DNA of 64,000 nucleotides from Symbiodinium natans (taxonomy: Eukaryota > Sar > Dinophyceae > Suessiales > Symbiodiniaceae). The position numbers and the translations under genes were made by a program. Under the pieces are notes generated by a model. It was not told the DNA's origin. It did no database searches and saw only the letters and a program-made list of their open reading frames with translations. This document shows positions 34,140 through 44,399 of the stretch, piece after piece (within the stretch, counting starts at the first letter, position 1; the number at the start of each line of letters is the position of its first letter). The DNA lies in NCBI GenBank assembly GCA_905221605.1, contig CAJNDS010002145.1:252501-316500 (forward strand), in the 5' to 3' direction.

Positions 34140-34499
34140 TCACGTAAGTTAAAGACCCGTATTCTTCGCAAACTCTCCTGCCTGCCAGAGCCGCTCTTGC
34201 ACGTGCGAGTCGTGCTCGCACTTGTATGCGAGTTGTAGGCAACTCCTCACCGCCACGAGCTGACTTGCCACTACAACCTTCGAGCAACCTGCCCTCATGC
34301 AAAACTCGCATCCGCTCATGCTGCAAGGGGTACAGGACACTGATGGAAACTGCCTATTGCGCAAACTCTGCGCAAGACTACTTTCTGTCTCCTGCATGAC
34401 AGGGCCGTTTGCTCTCAGCAAGTCCCGGCTGTGGAGCATGGCCTGCAAGATGACGATCCACGGGTTGCGTAGCATGTGCTGCGGAAGCTGGCTCTTCAC
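34140..34499 (-). CDS. Exon candidate(s), unknown function
   Basis: A 116-codon minus-strand frame has two convincing parts: the right part with RNPWIVILQAMLHSRDLL and ETESSLAQSLRNRQFPSV, and the left part with QLAYKCEHDSHVQERLWQAG. A cysteine-rich stretch between them may be intron. It lies just left of the EF-hand gene on the same strand but after that gene's stop codon, so it likely belongs to another gene. Confidence 0.5.
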
Positions 34500-34519
34500 T
34501 GAAAGGATGCATGATGTGA

Positions 34520-35066
34520 CGAAACCATACTACAACAGCCACCCTTGGTGTCCGCTCCAGGTGTGCAAAGTTTGCTCATTTGATCTCCTATGGCCATGCG
34601 CGGGCTTTTTGCCGTCGAAATGAAGCGTCAAATCTGCTCGCAGATCGCTTGCGCCTTGCGCTGCTGGAAGCTTCGCCATCTTAGCGGAGTGGGGCACGCA
34701 ATTGCTGCTACTTTGGCCATGTCGTGCTGACCAGACTCACATGTCAGCTCATGTCAGCTTCAGTGCACTCCAGCTTCTTGCTTATGCCAGCCATATGAAG
34801 CGTGCCAACCACGGCGAAGACAACTTTCCTTCATCAGACTCAAATGTCTTGTGTGGGCTTGGGGCATGAAGCGGTGGAGCAGAGTGCTTCCCGCAGCCTC
34901 TCAAGCTAACCGTGGAATCCCTTGAATTAACCACGAATTACAGCTGAGCTGTGTCTCATTTCCTGACAGAAACAGAATGTGCGGCACGCGTAGAGTGAGT
35001 CATGTTCGTAGTACTATAAAAAGCTTCTGACTAGCTGGCCGTGGTTAGAGGTTAGAGTTAGGGCGG
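34520..35066. other. Intergenic stretch between two minus-strand genes
   Basis: No convincing open frame. Near 35010-35060 are ctataaaaag and ggttagaggttagagttagggcgg words. I cannot assign a function. Confidence 0.3.
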
Positions 35067-35689
35067 TTAGGAGTGTGAATAGATTTGCCTTGCAACAAGT
35101 GTCTGTGGTCCACCATGCCTTGCACAGGCATCTGCGATACACCGCGCCATGTGACTATCCCTCTCCGTGAGAATCCCACGAAGCTGCACACGCCACAGTG
35201 CCATCACGGGCAGTATCAGGAAGACCAGCCAGCCAGCGTCAAAGAGCCTGTAGGAACTGTAGGCTCTGGGATCTGCCACGGCAGCGCTTTCTGTAAAGCT
35301 CGCAGGAAGTAGCAGCGCTGGAATCAACAGGCCCAGCAACAGTAGCCCTGCAGTGCTCGAAAACGGAGCTTCCATGGCCAGGACCAAGAAGTTGCGTAGG
35401 ATGGCAATTGGCGTTGACACGAGAAGCAGAATTGATGCCGCAATGCGCAAGACTGTGGAGGCATCTGACACGCCGAGTTCACTGGAATACGGCTTCGGAC
35501 TTGATAGAAGCGTTGAAAAACAGTTGACGACATCAAACCCGATTCTCGCCCAGCCGCTGGCACTGCGAACGTCTTGCAACGTTGCGGCTGCAACTTCCTG
35601 AAGTACCGCGTCCAATTCTTCATCGGATAAATCGCCGAAGAGGACAGGAACATCTTGCCCAGCCGTCCTTGCCCGATAAAGGAAAACAA
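35067..35689 (-). CDS. Terminal exon with three to four membrane segments
   Basis: Starts after CTTCACAG and completes the split codon to read VVFLYRARTAGQDVPVLFGD, then the acidic helix DLSDEELDAVLQEVAAATLQ. Hydrophobic segments follow: ASILLLVSTPIAIL with LVLAME, STAGLLLLGLLIPALLLPAS, and AGWLVFLILPVMALW. It ends at a TAA at 35067-35069 after a basic tail. At 206 codons it is the longest exon of the gene. No family recognised. Confidence 0.7.
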
Positions 35690-37473
35690 CTGTGAAGACA
35701 TGTGAATACGCCTGGCCTCAGTCGGCCATCAAATTGTCTCAGATAATTATTCTGTACAGTTAGTTCGTCGTAGACATGTGTATGTAGAGCATAGAACCAC
35801 GCAACAGTAGTAACACTTCAGCCTGAACCCCAAAACCGCCTGAACTTTGCTGAACTGAAGGTATATTCTGAAGGCTCTCTGCCGCAGCCTGCATTTCGTT
35901 GTCCAACAAAGCCCTCTGGAAGGAACCAGGAGGATGCAGCGTCTGCCTGAGTTCAGAGGGGTCGGATATACGAACACAGAGTTTCTCTCGTCCTGAAGGA
36001 CGCGAGTCCTTTCAAGCTGTTTTTCACTTTCTGCGTTCTTTGGTGGTTCTGGTATGTGCTGCAGGTGTCGAGCAGCTCCCTTTCAGGAGTCTTGTGCATG
36101 CAGCATTCTGAGGCAGGCGCATGCGCTGCCATCTATCGTCGAACATTTCCAACACAACAGCAGCAAGTGTGTTGTTGTCCTTGTTGTCCAAGAGCTCCAT
36201 CACAAGGCTCTTTGTGCAAAACACTGAGAACGGATTGAAGTGCATGCATCCAACCAAACACACCAGGGTTTCAGAGTCGGAGTGTCGAACTATTCTGGCC
36301 TGCGTTAGAGCCAGTGAGCTGAGCTTGGACAGAGCCTGTCTTGTAAGCCTTGTGGAAGAGGGAATGTTCCGCTGTATTTGTGGAGTTCGTGCACAGATCC
36401 GCTGAGGAGGGCGAACAAACTGATGCCCAGCAAAGCACCAGACGCCAGCAAAGAAGACTGGCCAAATGCAAGGTCGAATTATTGCAATTGATCGCACACC
36501 GCGCATTACATTGGCCAATGATGCCCAACAGTCCAAGAGAAAACTTGAGCCGATGTGGCAAGTTGCAGTAAACATTTGCCATTGCCGAGAACGTGACAAG
36601 GCAAGCGGATGCAAACGGTACAACCATGGGCCTGGACATCGGGTCGTGGTGGTTCACGGAACTTCTGCAATTCCTCTGCAGCAAAGCTCGATCGGAGCAA
36701 GACACATGCGCGACCAGTTTCTGACATTTCCTGACCTCGAACTCCTCGAAGGAAATTGTTCCCTGAAGGGCCACGAAAGACTGCCACAACATGCCGACGT
36801 GGGAGAGCAAGAAGACAATCATGAAGACAATCATGATGTTATCTGCTTTCCAGAGGTCCTCTCATGTCGTGCTCTCTCCCAGCCTCGTCATCCCGGTCCA
36901 AGAACCGGAAGATCGGCAATGTCGGCCCGAAGTACGCGAAGGACCGCGCCACGGTTACCCACTCAGCTTCCTCATTTGCTCTCTTTCGGAGGCGCTCTCC
37001 CGAGACACTGGTACCGGTACGCCTCAAGGTTTAAGGCTGCCACGGAGATGAAGTTGTCGCCGTTGAGATCGAAGACTGCCCATGCAGCCTGTGGGAAGAA
37101 GCATCGTCTGATCCATCTGTTCTGAGCAGCTGCACACGTTTTGACTTGCCCAGGTGCATTCAGATCGTTCCCGAATGACCGGCTGCAGAAGTGGACAAAC
37201 TCCTCGTGATGGCATGTGCAGGCATCGTCACCTGTGACATGCTGAGGAGGTAAGATGCCACCCCGTCCTGGATCGAGTACACCATTTCTTTGTGACACAG
37301 CTCGAGTATGCCTTGGCTGATAGCGAGTTGTCTCAAACTGGAATCAAACATCCCTATCCCAATCTGCTCATGGACGACCTCTGTCTTAGGCAAGGTGCCC
37401 CATTCACTTCGAGTGACTTGACCCTCACCGCTGGGATCCAAATATCCTTTGGCATTGCGGGACAATGCATCAT
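35067..37473 (-). CDS. EF-hand, multi-membrane-segment protein gene (partial model, at least 9 exons)
   Basis: Exons were traced on the minus strand at about 37270-37473, 37146-37231, 37023-37088, 36880-36970, 36710-36858, 36505-36631, 36105-36371, 35840-36008 and 35067-35689. The last four join in frame with GC donors and AG acceptors, and introns are only about 50-150 bases. Exon 1 holds an EF-hand loop DPSGEGQVTRSE and exon 3 a second loop DLNGDNFISVAA. Later exons carry about five or six hydrophobic segments. Calcium-regulated membrane protein is the inference; a channel or transporter is possible, but no pore or family motif is seen. The 5' end is not defined. The exon 4/5 junction does not resolve cleanly. 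Confidence 0.6.
35840..36008 (-). CDS. Exon, polar helical segment
   Basis: Starts after CTTGAAAG with G next. Includes RISDPSELRQTLHPPGSFQR and NEMQAAAESLQNIPSVQQSS. Ends at TTCAG followed by GCGGTTTT (GC donor), leaving one base of a codon that the next exon completes. Confidence 0.6.
36105..36371 (-). CDS. Exon, helical cytosolic-type segment
   Basis: 267 bases, 89 codons in phase 0 at both ends. Contains LTRQALSKLSSLALTQARIV and SLVMELLDNKDNNTLAAVVL. Starts after AATACAG and ends at AAT followed by GCTGCATG (GC donor). Confidence 0.55.
36505..36631 (-). CDS. Exon with two hydrophobic segments
   Basis: Starts after ATGTCCAG with G next. Includes VVPFASACLVTFSAMANVYC and FSLGLLGIIGQC. Ends at AAT followed by GCGCGG (GC donor) in phase 0. 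Confidence 0.5.
36710..36858 (-). CDS. Exon with first membrane segment
   Basis: Reads DLWKADNIMIVFMIVFLLSH then GMLWQSFVALQGTISFEEFE. The hydrophobic run is long enough to span a membrane, and a polar acidic helix follows. Starts after ATGAGAG (next base G). A possible GC donor ends it in the phase required by the next exon. Confidence 0.55.
37023..37088 (-). CDS. 66-base exon carrying the second EF-hand loop
   Basis: Bounded by TTCCCACAG (next base G) and by GAG followed by GCGTACC, a GC donor. It encodes 22 residues including AVFDLNGDNFISVAAL. The loop has D, N, D, F, S at positions 1, 3, 5, 7 and 9 and ends in A/L rather than Glu at position 12, so calcium affinity may be reduced. Confidence 0.6.
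37146..37231 (-). CDS. Exon between the EF-hands
   Basis: Begins after GTCACAG with G next, reads CTCHHEEFVHFCSRSFGNDL and ends before a GT donor (CAA followed by GTCAAAAC). Its end phase matches the start of the next exon. Confidence 0.5.
37270..37473 (-). CDS. Exon with first EF-hand loop
   Basis: Starts after CCAGTGCAG and reads ALSRNAKGYLDPSGEGQVTR then SEWGTL. Positions 1, 3, 5, 9 and 12 of the loop are D, S, E, T and E, with G at position 6 and V at position 8, fitting calcium-binding EF-hands (position 7 is Q). The frame continues through SLRQLAISQGILELCHKEMV, a helix. The left boundary is uncertain. Confidence 0.6.
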
Positions 37474-37499
37474 CTGCACTGGATTCTTTGCAAGTCCTA

Positions 37500-40400
37500 C
37501 TAGGCATCAATCGGCAACCTGCATGGGGGGGAAGTCTAAACTGCTTTGCAGGCAAGCTGCGGAAAACGCCTGAGGAGCAGCAGCACAACAACATGAAAAC
37601 TCAAGAAAAAAGCAAGGTTCTATACTACACAGACTGCATACGACTACAGGCATGTCTGCTTTTTGAAGTTTGAGCAGGTGTTGCCTGGGCGGCATGTTCT
37701 GTCGTAAGCGGCTAGTTGACTTGGGCTTTCGCTCCTGAAATCTTCTGAATATTGATGTGGGTGTTTTATTCACTGGCGTCTCACAATCTGATGGACATCC
37801 GTCGACCTGAAATTCGCCCCGGCCTCCGGCCAACAGGCATCTACCACAAACAGGCCGACATCTGGTCTCTTCCCCCCATCGCAAACCTTCCCCCCGCGAC
37901 ACGAGCTGCAGGCAAGTGGTTTGTGGGAAAGCCTTCTTCACTGCGGGCAGCGCCCACCACTCTAGCCGACTCTACCCGAGCTACCACCCTACCCAGGCTT
38001 CACGTGGCAACGCGCTCGCGCGTGCGCGCCAAGCAACACAAGTGCACGCAATCGTGGGAGAACCCGCTCTCTTTGCGGGTAACAAGACGTAACAAGCACA
38101 CGAGCACAAACAACATGCGCATCGAAGGTTCTGCACCACCTGCTGACAATGCAAGCTCACTAGGCTGCGGATTCAAGGTTTCGGGTTTACGGGTCGGTCG
38201 GCTGCTCTCGTTCCGCGTCTGCTGACCGACGACCGTGCAGACTGGAAACTCCGAGGTGCACCGTTTGGACCACCGACGAGCACGTCCCGTGGCTTGGGCC
38301 GGCCCGTCTGCCCAGGCGGCACACGCGAACGCTTACAAGTATTCAGCTCCCTTGATGTGACGCCCAGCAAGGTGTTCACATGACGCTGGTGCTGCGCGGC
38401 AAACAAGCCTGTGATCTTTTCCACTTCACGGCGCCCTTTGAACTTCTTGCACTTCACCCGCCTGGCTTTTGGGGTTGCGATGGCCCCCACATGCTCCCAC
38501 GCACGCACAGTCACAGTCACAGCTGCAGGAAAACAGTCCACGACACTTCAAGCCCTCCTCGAAATCTCGGAGATTCAAGACCTGCGTGCTCCTTACCAGA
38601 GCAATTCGGGGGGGAGGCATCTCATATGGCATCCGACTACCACAACTGAACCAGCTCAGATGACAACTTGTTGCTTTTGATGTCATCGAACGCCTGCAAG
38701 TGGGTGGGAAATGAACCGAACCATTCGGCAACATTCTTGTGACAAGAGGAGAATCTTGTCGCCAATCAAGCGTCGAAACTTGCAAGAGCAAGTGGCATTG
38801 CATCTGGAAATAGTACTCCACTTGGGCTTGAGGCCCTCAACAGATCCTCAACAGTATCTGCCATTGCTGCTTGAGAGCCCAGGTGGTCAATACATCATGA
38901 AAGCAGTGAAGCTCAGGGAGACTTCGGATCAGGGCTTATGCCCCCGAATGACTTCCACGACTTCTGATCTCTTCGGATGCCAATTTCGAGCTGCATGGTG
39001 CGGCATGAAGTTTCAAATTCTTGGACTTCCTAGCAAATCCTGTACACTAGTGCTGTATGTCTTTGCCGGCGTGAAGAGGAGCTAGTCTACCAGGTCTACC
39101 ATCCCATTCCAGCCTCGTATACATCGTCGTACCTTTCGATTACAAACCTGGGCACTGTGTTGTTGATGGCATGGACGAAACGAGAACCCGAGCTGCACAC
39201 TTACATGTGCGTCTGAGTCACTCCAGGAACTCCATGACGTCCACTGGGACTTCGCTTGTGGAAGCCCACCATAGCACCTCATTCACTTCATCGTCTTCTG
39301 CAACTTCACTGAACGTCACTTGCGTTCATGCTGGCCTGATCCACGCTCACGTCGCAATGCCAATTTGTATACGTTTCAAGGAATGCCCTGCGTACCTTAA
39401 GGACAGAGGGGGATGGGCCGGGATGGGCGGCAGCCAACAAGGAACCGTCTATTGAGTATAAATCTGAACACATCCCCGAACATCTGAACACACTCCCAAA
39501 GTTCCCTGCCTTGAAGTTGCGATCCTCCGGCGCGCATTTGTAACTCATTGAGACTAAGCCGTGCGTCGGAATCTGGGAGAAGGTCTCCCAGCCTGTGTAC
39601 ATAAGAAGCTTGACTAAGCACAGATTTTGGAGAATCGCTAATTTGCAGCAACAATTGGGCTCGGCACTGCGTGGCAAGCCCATTACAAGCCTAGCACGTG
39701 CATGAAACCAACGTTAAAAGAAATTTGCCAGCATGAGCCTCTCAGCTCCGAGCGGGTCAACTGATCCATCGCCTCGTACCCATCTCGGTTTCTGGATGTT
39801 AGTCATGCGCTCCTGCAGGGGTCAAGCTTGAAGTGGCTCAGTACGCTTGAGTGGAGCGTGGCCGGCTGATTGACACTTGATACTGTACGAACTTGGCAAG
39901 CTTGAAAGCACCTGTTTGTATAATTTTGCAGTGCTGCATGCAGCTAAGGCAGCAAGGGCCTTCTTCGCAAGGTTGATTAGAGCACAGAGAGCTGTACGCT
40001 CATCGAACGTGTCCAGCCGGAAGACAAAACGCGCCTGGTCCACACAACAGCTGAGTGCATGGACATTGCGAGATCCGAAGCCAGAACTGACCTGCTCCGG
40101 CTGAATCCAAGGAAAGAAAATCAGGGCACCAAGTCGGGCACGGAGTCGATTCACCTATGGCAGTATGCACATAAGGTTGAACCACACAGCTTCCCGCGTT
40201 GTTCATCAATGTTCGTCATATGACCAACGAGCTTCAATCCGCCGAGGCCTCGGGCCGGTAGGTCGTAGGTGTCTGGGTAGTAGACCCACCCCAGCCCAGC
40301 CGGCCCCCCCCCACCCACCCGCAGGCCCCCACCCCACCCCTACGGGTAAGGGGGGGTGCTCCATGACGGGCGCCTCACCGCTCGGCAGGCCCCGGCCGAT

Positions 40401-42092
40401 GAGTCGCGGAGCGTTAAAATTACCTAACATACGGCATCTTGTTGCACGGCTTTGTCCATGGACTGGTGTTCGGTGAAAAAGCCTCTACCTGTGTAGATTC
40501 CTTGCAAGCAAACTACATCGAAAGCTGTTCCCATCTGGCGCCTACGTTCTGCAGAGCTCCAGCGCAAGATTGTGCCTGCTCGTCATCGCCTTCAAAGCGC
40601 ACGGAGAAAACCTTCTCGTTGTGCATGTCAGCAATGCCTGAAGTGCTGCACGCAGTTGCGCAGCGGTGTAACTGGCAAAATCTGCAGCTTGCACCGAGTG
40701 GCGATTGAAGAAGACTATGAGACAATCCTCCCGGTCGCATGGATCCTGAGTGCCATCGGGACAGACTTTCTTAATGGCTGGCGTGCCAGTCTAAGCGCGG
40801 ATGGTGAAGATACTGTTGAACTTGCTGGTTTGCTGTATCAACTGTACAAGGTTTTCTATCTGCTGCTGAATATGCTTGTCCATATGGCGATCTGGAATAA
40901 TGAGAGGGTATGAGAGGTTGCCATTTCACATTTGGACCCAAAGCGACAGCTCTGATCCCCTGCATCTACACGGGCGGTGACAAGCCTCTCTCAGCTAGAC
41001 TCAGCCCTCTGAGCTCCCCGCCAGAAAACATTCCAAAAGAGCCTTCAGTGCAGATTCTAGATTTTCAAAATTTTGCGCAGATTTGCACCTTGCATAAATT
41101 GGCATGCAAATGGCATCAGCTTAGAGCTCGAGTGCAGTCTAAAGCGGGGTCCCCTGCTCGAGTCTGCAGTGCAGTAATGTGCACCTCGCGTCCGCGCCGC
41201 AACAGCTGAAGCTTGCGTCGCTCCACAACGACACAAGTCGTGAGGGCATGTCATGACACCTGGCCTGGTGTGCCACCATCCGCAAAGCCTGTGACAGGGA
41301 GAGGCTTTGCGGTACTTGCCCAACATGTCCAACACCAGATCTGCACGCTGTTTTGCCGGTGGTACGGTGATGGCACATGATGGCACCCTGTCACAAAAAA
41401 AGCTGCCGCCAATCAGGGCGCCTGCATGTCATCCCGAGGTAACTTCGCCTTCGGCGCAGAACTGGACCACTGTGGAACTGATCGAGTTGTCTTAGGCCCT
41501 GAACCCCAAGCCTGTTCGGCATCTGCTGCGTTGCTGCTGCCCTTCTTCTGGAAGTTCTGATCCTGGTTTTGGAACCAGCTTCTTTCTCAGATGCGTGACT
41601 GATGCGTGGGCGCAGCAGCGACAAGACCCACTAGCCAGGGATTTCAAGAGAGTCACGGCTGCATAGGACATTGCATGCTTCGCAAAGCTGCGCACCTGTA
41701 ATGCAATGAGCATGTTCTGAAAAGACTTGTCGTCAAGCACTTGAGCTCCTCAACATTGCTGCCACGAGCTGTTGAACTGCTGTGCAATGCTGCAATTTCT
41801 TGGTATCGGTCCTATAGGTGGCCTGGCAGAGCTGGAATAGTCCAGCTCGAGATTGCCGGCCTGTAAATCTGCAGGAACACTCAGTCAGAATATGCTGTAC
41901 ATGATACTCCAGACCTGTATCAACTTTTTGTCCAGCAAGTTGTGGTTTCTGGTGGTTTCTGGCATCTGCTTTGAGTGGGACCCCGTTTTTCCTTCTTGAC
42001 GATCCCACCCTCTGCTTCTTCCTTACCTTCACCTTCTTCCTTCCCCGTTCCTCTGCTCCTCTTCCATCTGACGTTCTTATTGATTTGCACAC
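37500..42092 (-). CDS. Putative multi-exon gene locus H (unknown function)
   Basis: Minus-strand exon candidates: 41620-41747, 41290-41386, 40780-40900, 40517-40637, 39840-40154, 39450-39654, 39350-39440, 39228-39310, around 38780-38870, and parts of 37507-37941. They are spaced like exons of an intron-dense gene. No domain could be named. It could join with the EF-hand gene downstream, since the EF-hand gene's 5' end is not defined. Confidence 0.45.
39228..39310 (-). CDS. Acidic exon candidate in locus H
   Basis: Reads AEDDEVNEVLWWASTSEVPV then DVMEFLE, ending at GTGACTC (GT donor). Short but distinctive composition. Confidence 0.5.
39450..39654 (-). CDS. Exon candidate in locus H
   Basis: Reads SKSVLSQASYVHRLGDLLPD-like text (SPKSVLSQASYVHRLGDLLP in full) then ARLSLNELQMRAGGSQLQGR and WECVQMFGDVFRFILNR. 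Strong amphipathic helices. Function unknown. Confidence 0.55.
39840..40154 (-). CDS. Exon candidate in locus H
   Basis: Reads NRLRARLGALIFFPWIQPEQ, then DQARFVFRLDTFDERTALCA and LINLAKKALAALAAC. About 100 codons of steady protein-like composition. No known family. Confidence 0.55.
40517..40637 (-). CDS. Exon with clean splice borders in locus H
   Basis: Between CACTTCAG (next base G) and GTAGTTTGC. Reads IADMHNEKVFSVRFEGDDEQ then CAGALQNVGARWEQLS, a convincing folded-domain composition. Confidence 0.6.
40780..40900 (-). CDS. Exon candidate, glutamine-rich helix
   Basis: Reads HMDKHIQQQIENLVQLIQQT then SKFNSIFTI on the minus strand. The plus strand is also open here and includes a hydrophobic stretch, so strand is not certain, but neighbours favour minus. 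Confidence 0.4.
41620..41747 (-). CDS. Exon candidate in locus H
   Basis: Begins after TGTTGAG with G next. Reads VLDDKSFQNMLIALQVRSFA and HAMSYAAVTLLKSLA, a well-formed helical segment. A second minus-strand frame to the right (41750-41900) also looks protein-like and overlaps its start, so the junction is unsettled. Confidence 0.5.
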
Positions 42093-42224
42093 GAAATAGA
42101 CACGAAATATCTCGTATGTGCTATGTACCCTAAAATCCTTGTGTACCCTGTTTACCTTTTTTTGCTCTGTCTATGTACCTTATGCTCTATGTACCCTATC
42201 TTCACTACACGCACCCATTGCGTT

Positions 42225-42530
42225 TACAAAGGTCGCAGCTGGGCTGTGCTGGGCTGCACTGGGCTGCGCTGGGCTGCGACCGGCTGCCTACTGAATTCAC
42301 ATAGAGTCATACTCAAGGTGGTCGCAGCCCACCCCAGGTAGGGCCTCAGCTGCGACCAGCTGCAACCCAAGTTTAACCCACACAGAAATCTCCAAGGGGC
42401 TTAGAGGGCTTGGGGGCTTAAGGGGGCCAAGGGGGCGGTTTCCGGCTGCTGCTGCTGCAGCAGAGGTCGCAGCTGGGCTGTGCTGGGCTGCACTGAGCTG
42501 CGATGCCTACTGAATTCATATAGAGCAGCT
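42225..42530. repeat. Duplicated ctgggctgcgct block
   Basis: A block beginning ggtcgcagctgggctgtgct and ending cctactgaattcacatagag lies at about 42230-42306 and again at about 42466-42526. Inside each copy the pentamer-like gggctg(c/t)(a/g)ct is itself repeated three to five times. Confidence 0.75.
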
Positions 42531-42544
42531 GCGACACAAGTTTA

Positions 42545-43140
42545 ACCTAGAAACTAAAATAGAAAACCAATTAAAACCAACCTACACATGTTGACCAATT
42601 AAAAACCAATTGAAACAATTAAGAACAATTAAAACCAATTAAAACCCATCAAAAAACAATTGAAAACCAATGAAAACAAATGGAAAACCAAATAAATCCC
42701 ACTAGAAAACAACAAACAACCAATAGAAAACCAACAGAAAACCAATACAAACCCATAGAAAACCAATGAAAACGAATAAAATCCAATAGAAAGCCCATAG
42801 AAAACAAATAGAAAACCAATAAGAACCAATAGAACACCAATAGAAAACCAATAAAAACCAATAGAAGACGGATAAAAACCAACAGAAAACCAAGAAAAAC
42901 AATCGAAAACCAATAAAAAAAATTGAAAGCCAATAAACACCAATGGAAAACTGGTTTTCTGTTGGTTTTTATTGGTGTCCTATTGGTTGTTATTGGTTTT
43001 CTATTGGTTTCTATTGGTTTTCTATTGGTTTGTATTGGTTTTCTATTGGTTTTATTGGTTTGTATTGGTTTTCTATTGGTTGTCTATTGGTTTTCATTGG
43101 TTTTCTATTGGCTTCCATTGGTTTTCTGTTGGTTGTTCAT
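42545..43140. repeat. Large inverted repeat of aaaaccaat / attggtttt units
   Basis: The left arm (42545-42952) is built of about 11-14-base units such as agaaaaccaat and aaaaccaatag. The right arm (42953-43140) is built of attggttttct and its variants, the exact reverse complement. The turn lies at about 42955 (aaaactggtttt). Leu/Phe/Trp-rich frames on both strands are translations of the repeat, although they mimic membrane proteins. Confidence 0.9.
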
Positions 43141-43175
43141 CGATTTATACAGAGTATGGTCGTATAAAACGTATA

Positions 43176-43202
43176 CACTAAACCCTAAACCCTAAACCCA
43201 TT
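43176..43202. repeat. Interstitial telomere-type repeat, three units
   Basis: actaaaccctaaaccctaaaccc: three perfect CCCTAAA units, directly beyond the 42.5-43.1 kb inverted repeat. Confidence 0.85.
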
Positions 43203-43734
43203 GCGTTCATACAGATCGCGATCTAGACCTCAAAGGCTTTCCCAAACACGCGTTGATTGAGATAAGAATGATTGAACAACATGCGCTCGCCAAGACACCA
43301 TCAGGTGGTTTTACGTAATGCAACCAGGAAGACGCACGAAAATGCCTCATAAAGACCGCGATCTATAACTTAAGATTTAAGATCCCCGCATAACCCACAA
43401 ACATACTCCGTATGTGCTGCTGTTAGGCCCAGGCCGAATTGTCATGTTGCTGCACATTTTAAGCAACATTATGCGCTCACGGAGACCACGTTCATTAGAC
43501 GCGGAACTCTCCAAAACACGCACACGCACCTGAGGAAAAATGTACGTACACGCTCTCGTACGGACCGCGATCGAGAATCTAGAACTTGTGGGGAACAGCA
43601 GGAACGAAAGCTAGTGCAGTTGCTCGAGAAGCCACAGGAGAAACAGCATTGACCGAACAGGCAAGTGTGAGACTTGCAGTTGACTACCCAATGCACGGCC
43701 GGTCTACTCCTCACCCATGACCCGTATCCCGACC

Positions 43735-44110
43735 CACACCGTCGGAGAATCCCTGGCCAGAGCAGCCCCAGCGTCGAGTGCCAACCCAGACAATCCCTGG
43801 CCCAGTGCCCAGCCCCATGTGATGTTTTCAGACAGTTTCTGGAGCGCCCAACCCAGTAACCCCAGCCCAGGCTTCAGAGCATCCCACAAAACCCTGCAGC
43901 GCCCAACCCCAGAGCACCACCAAAAAGACCTGCAGCGCCCAGCCCCAAAGAATCCCTGATCCCTAGAAAATCCCTAGGTTGCCCCAGAGAAGCACCTGGA
44001 GTGCAACACAGAATATTCGCAAAGAATCCCTGAAGCGCCCAACCTTGGAGTATCTGCAGAGAATCCCTGGAGTGCCTAACCGCAGAGAATCCCCAGCGAA
44101 TCCCCTGAGC
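43735..44110. repeat. Minisatellite, about 28-36 bp units
   Basis: The words agaatccctgg, gcgcccaacccc and ccccagagcacc return irregularly about ten times (for example at 43744, 43790, 43846, 43900, 43930, 44026, 44060 and 44085). Units diverge and differ in length. No gene. Confidence 0.7.
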
Positions 44111-44375
44111 ATTAAACTCGCCCGCATACGGTTTCGACGCTGCTGTGGGGATGCATTTCTTTCGCGTATCAGTGTGTCTAATGCGCAAGAAGTCATTATC
44201 GTTCCACCTCTCAGACAATGCATGGCGGAACATGAGGGTCTGAAGAGGAATTACAGCACTTGCTGGTTGCTACTTTTTGTCAGCATTCAACTCACCCATA
44301 CATGGTTTCGACGCTGCGCTTGGAGATGTAGTAACATGGTTTCGACCCTGTTCTTGGAGAGGTATTATAAGGCAG
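44105..44375. repeat. Short duplicated block around ggtttcgacgctg
   Basis: The phrase cattaaactcgcccgcatacggtttcgacgctgctg (44108 onwards) returns as cattcaactcacccatacatggtttcgacgctgcg (44284 onwards), with a third half-copy (catggtttcgaccctg) at about 44336. Confidence 0.6.
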
Positions 44376-44399
44376 ATTTTTGATCCTGAGCCAGAGTGG

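Noticed and set aside
42629-43195. Phe/Trp/Leu-rich frames that look like multi-pass membrane proteins on both strands.
   Set aside because: They follow the aaaaccaat/attggtttt repeat exactly. The same words appear in each frame and no non-repeat sequence is involved.
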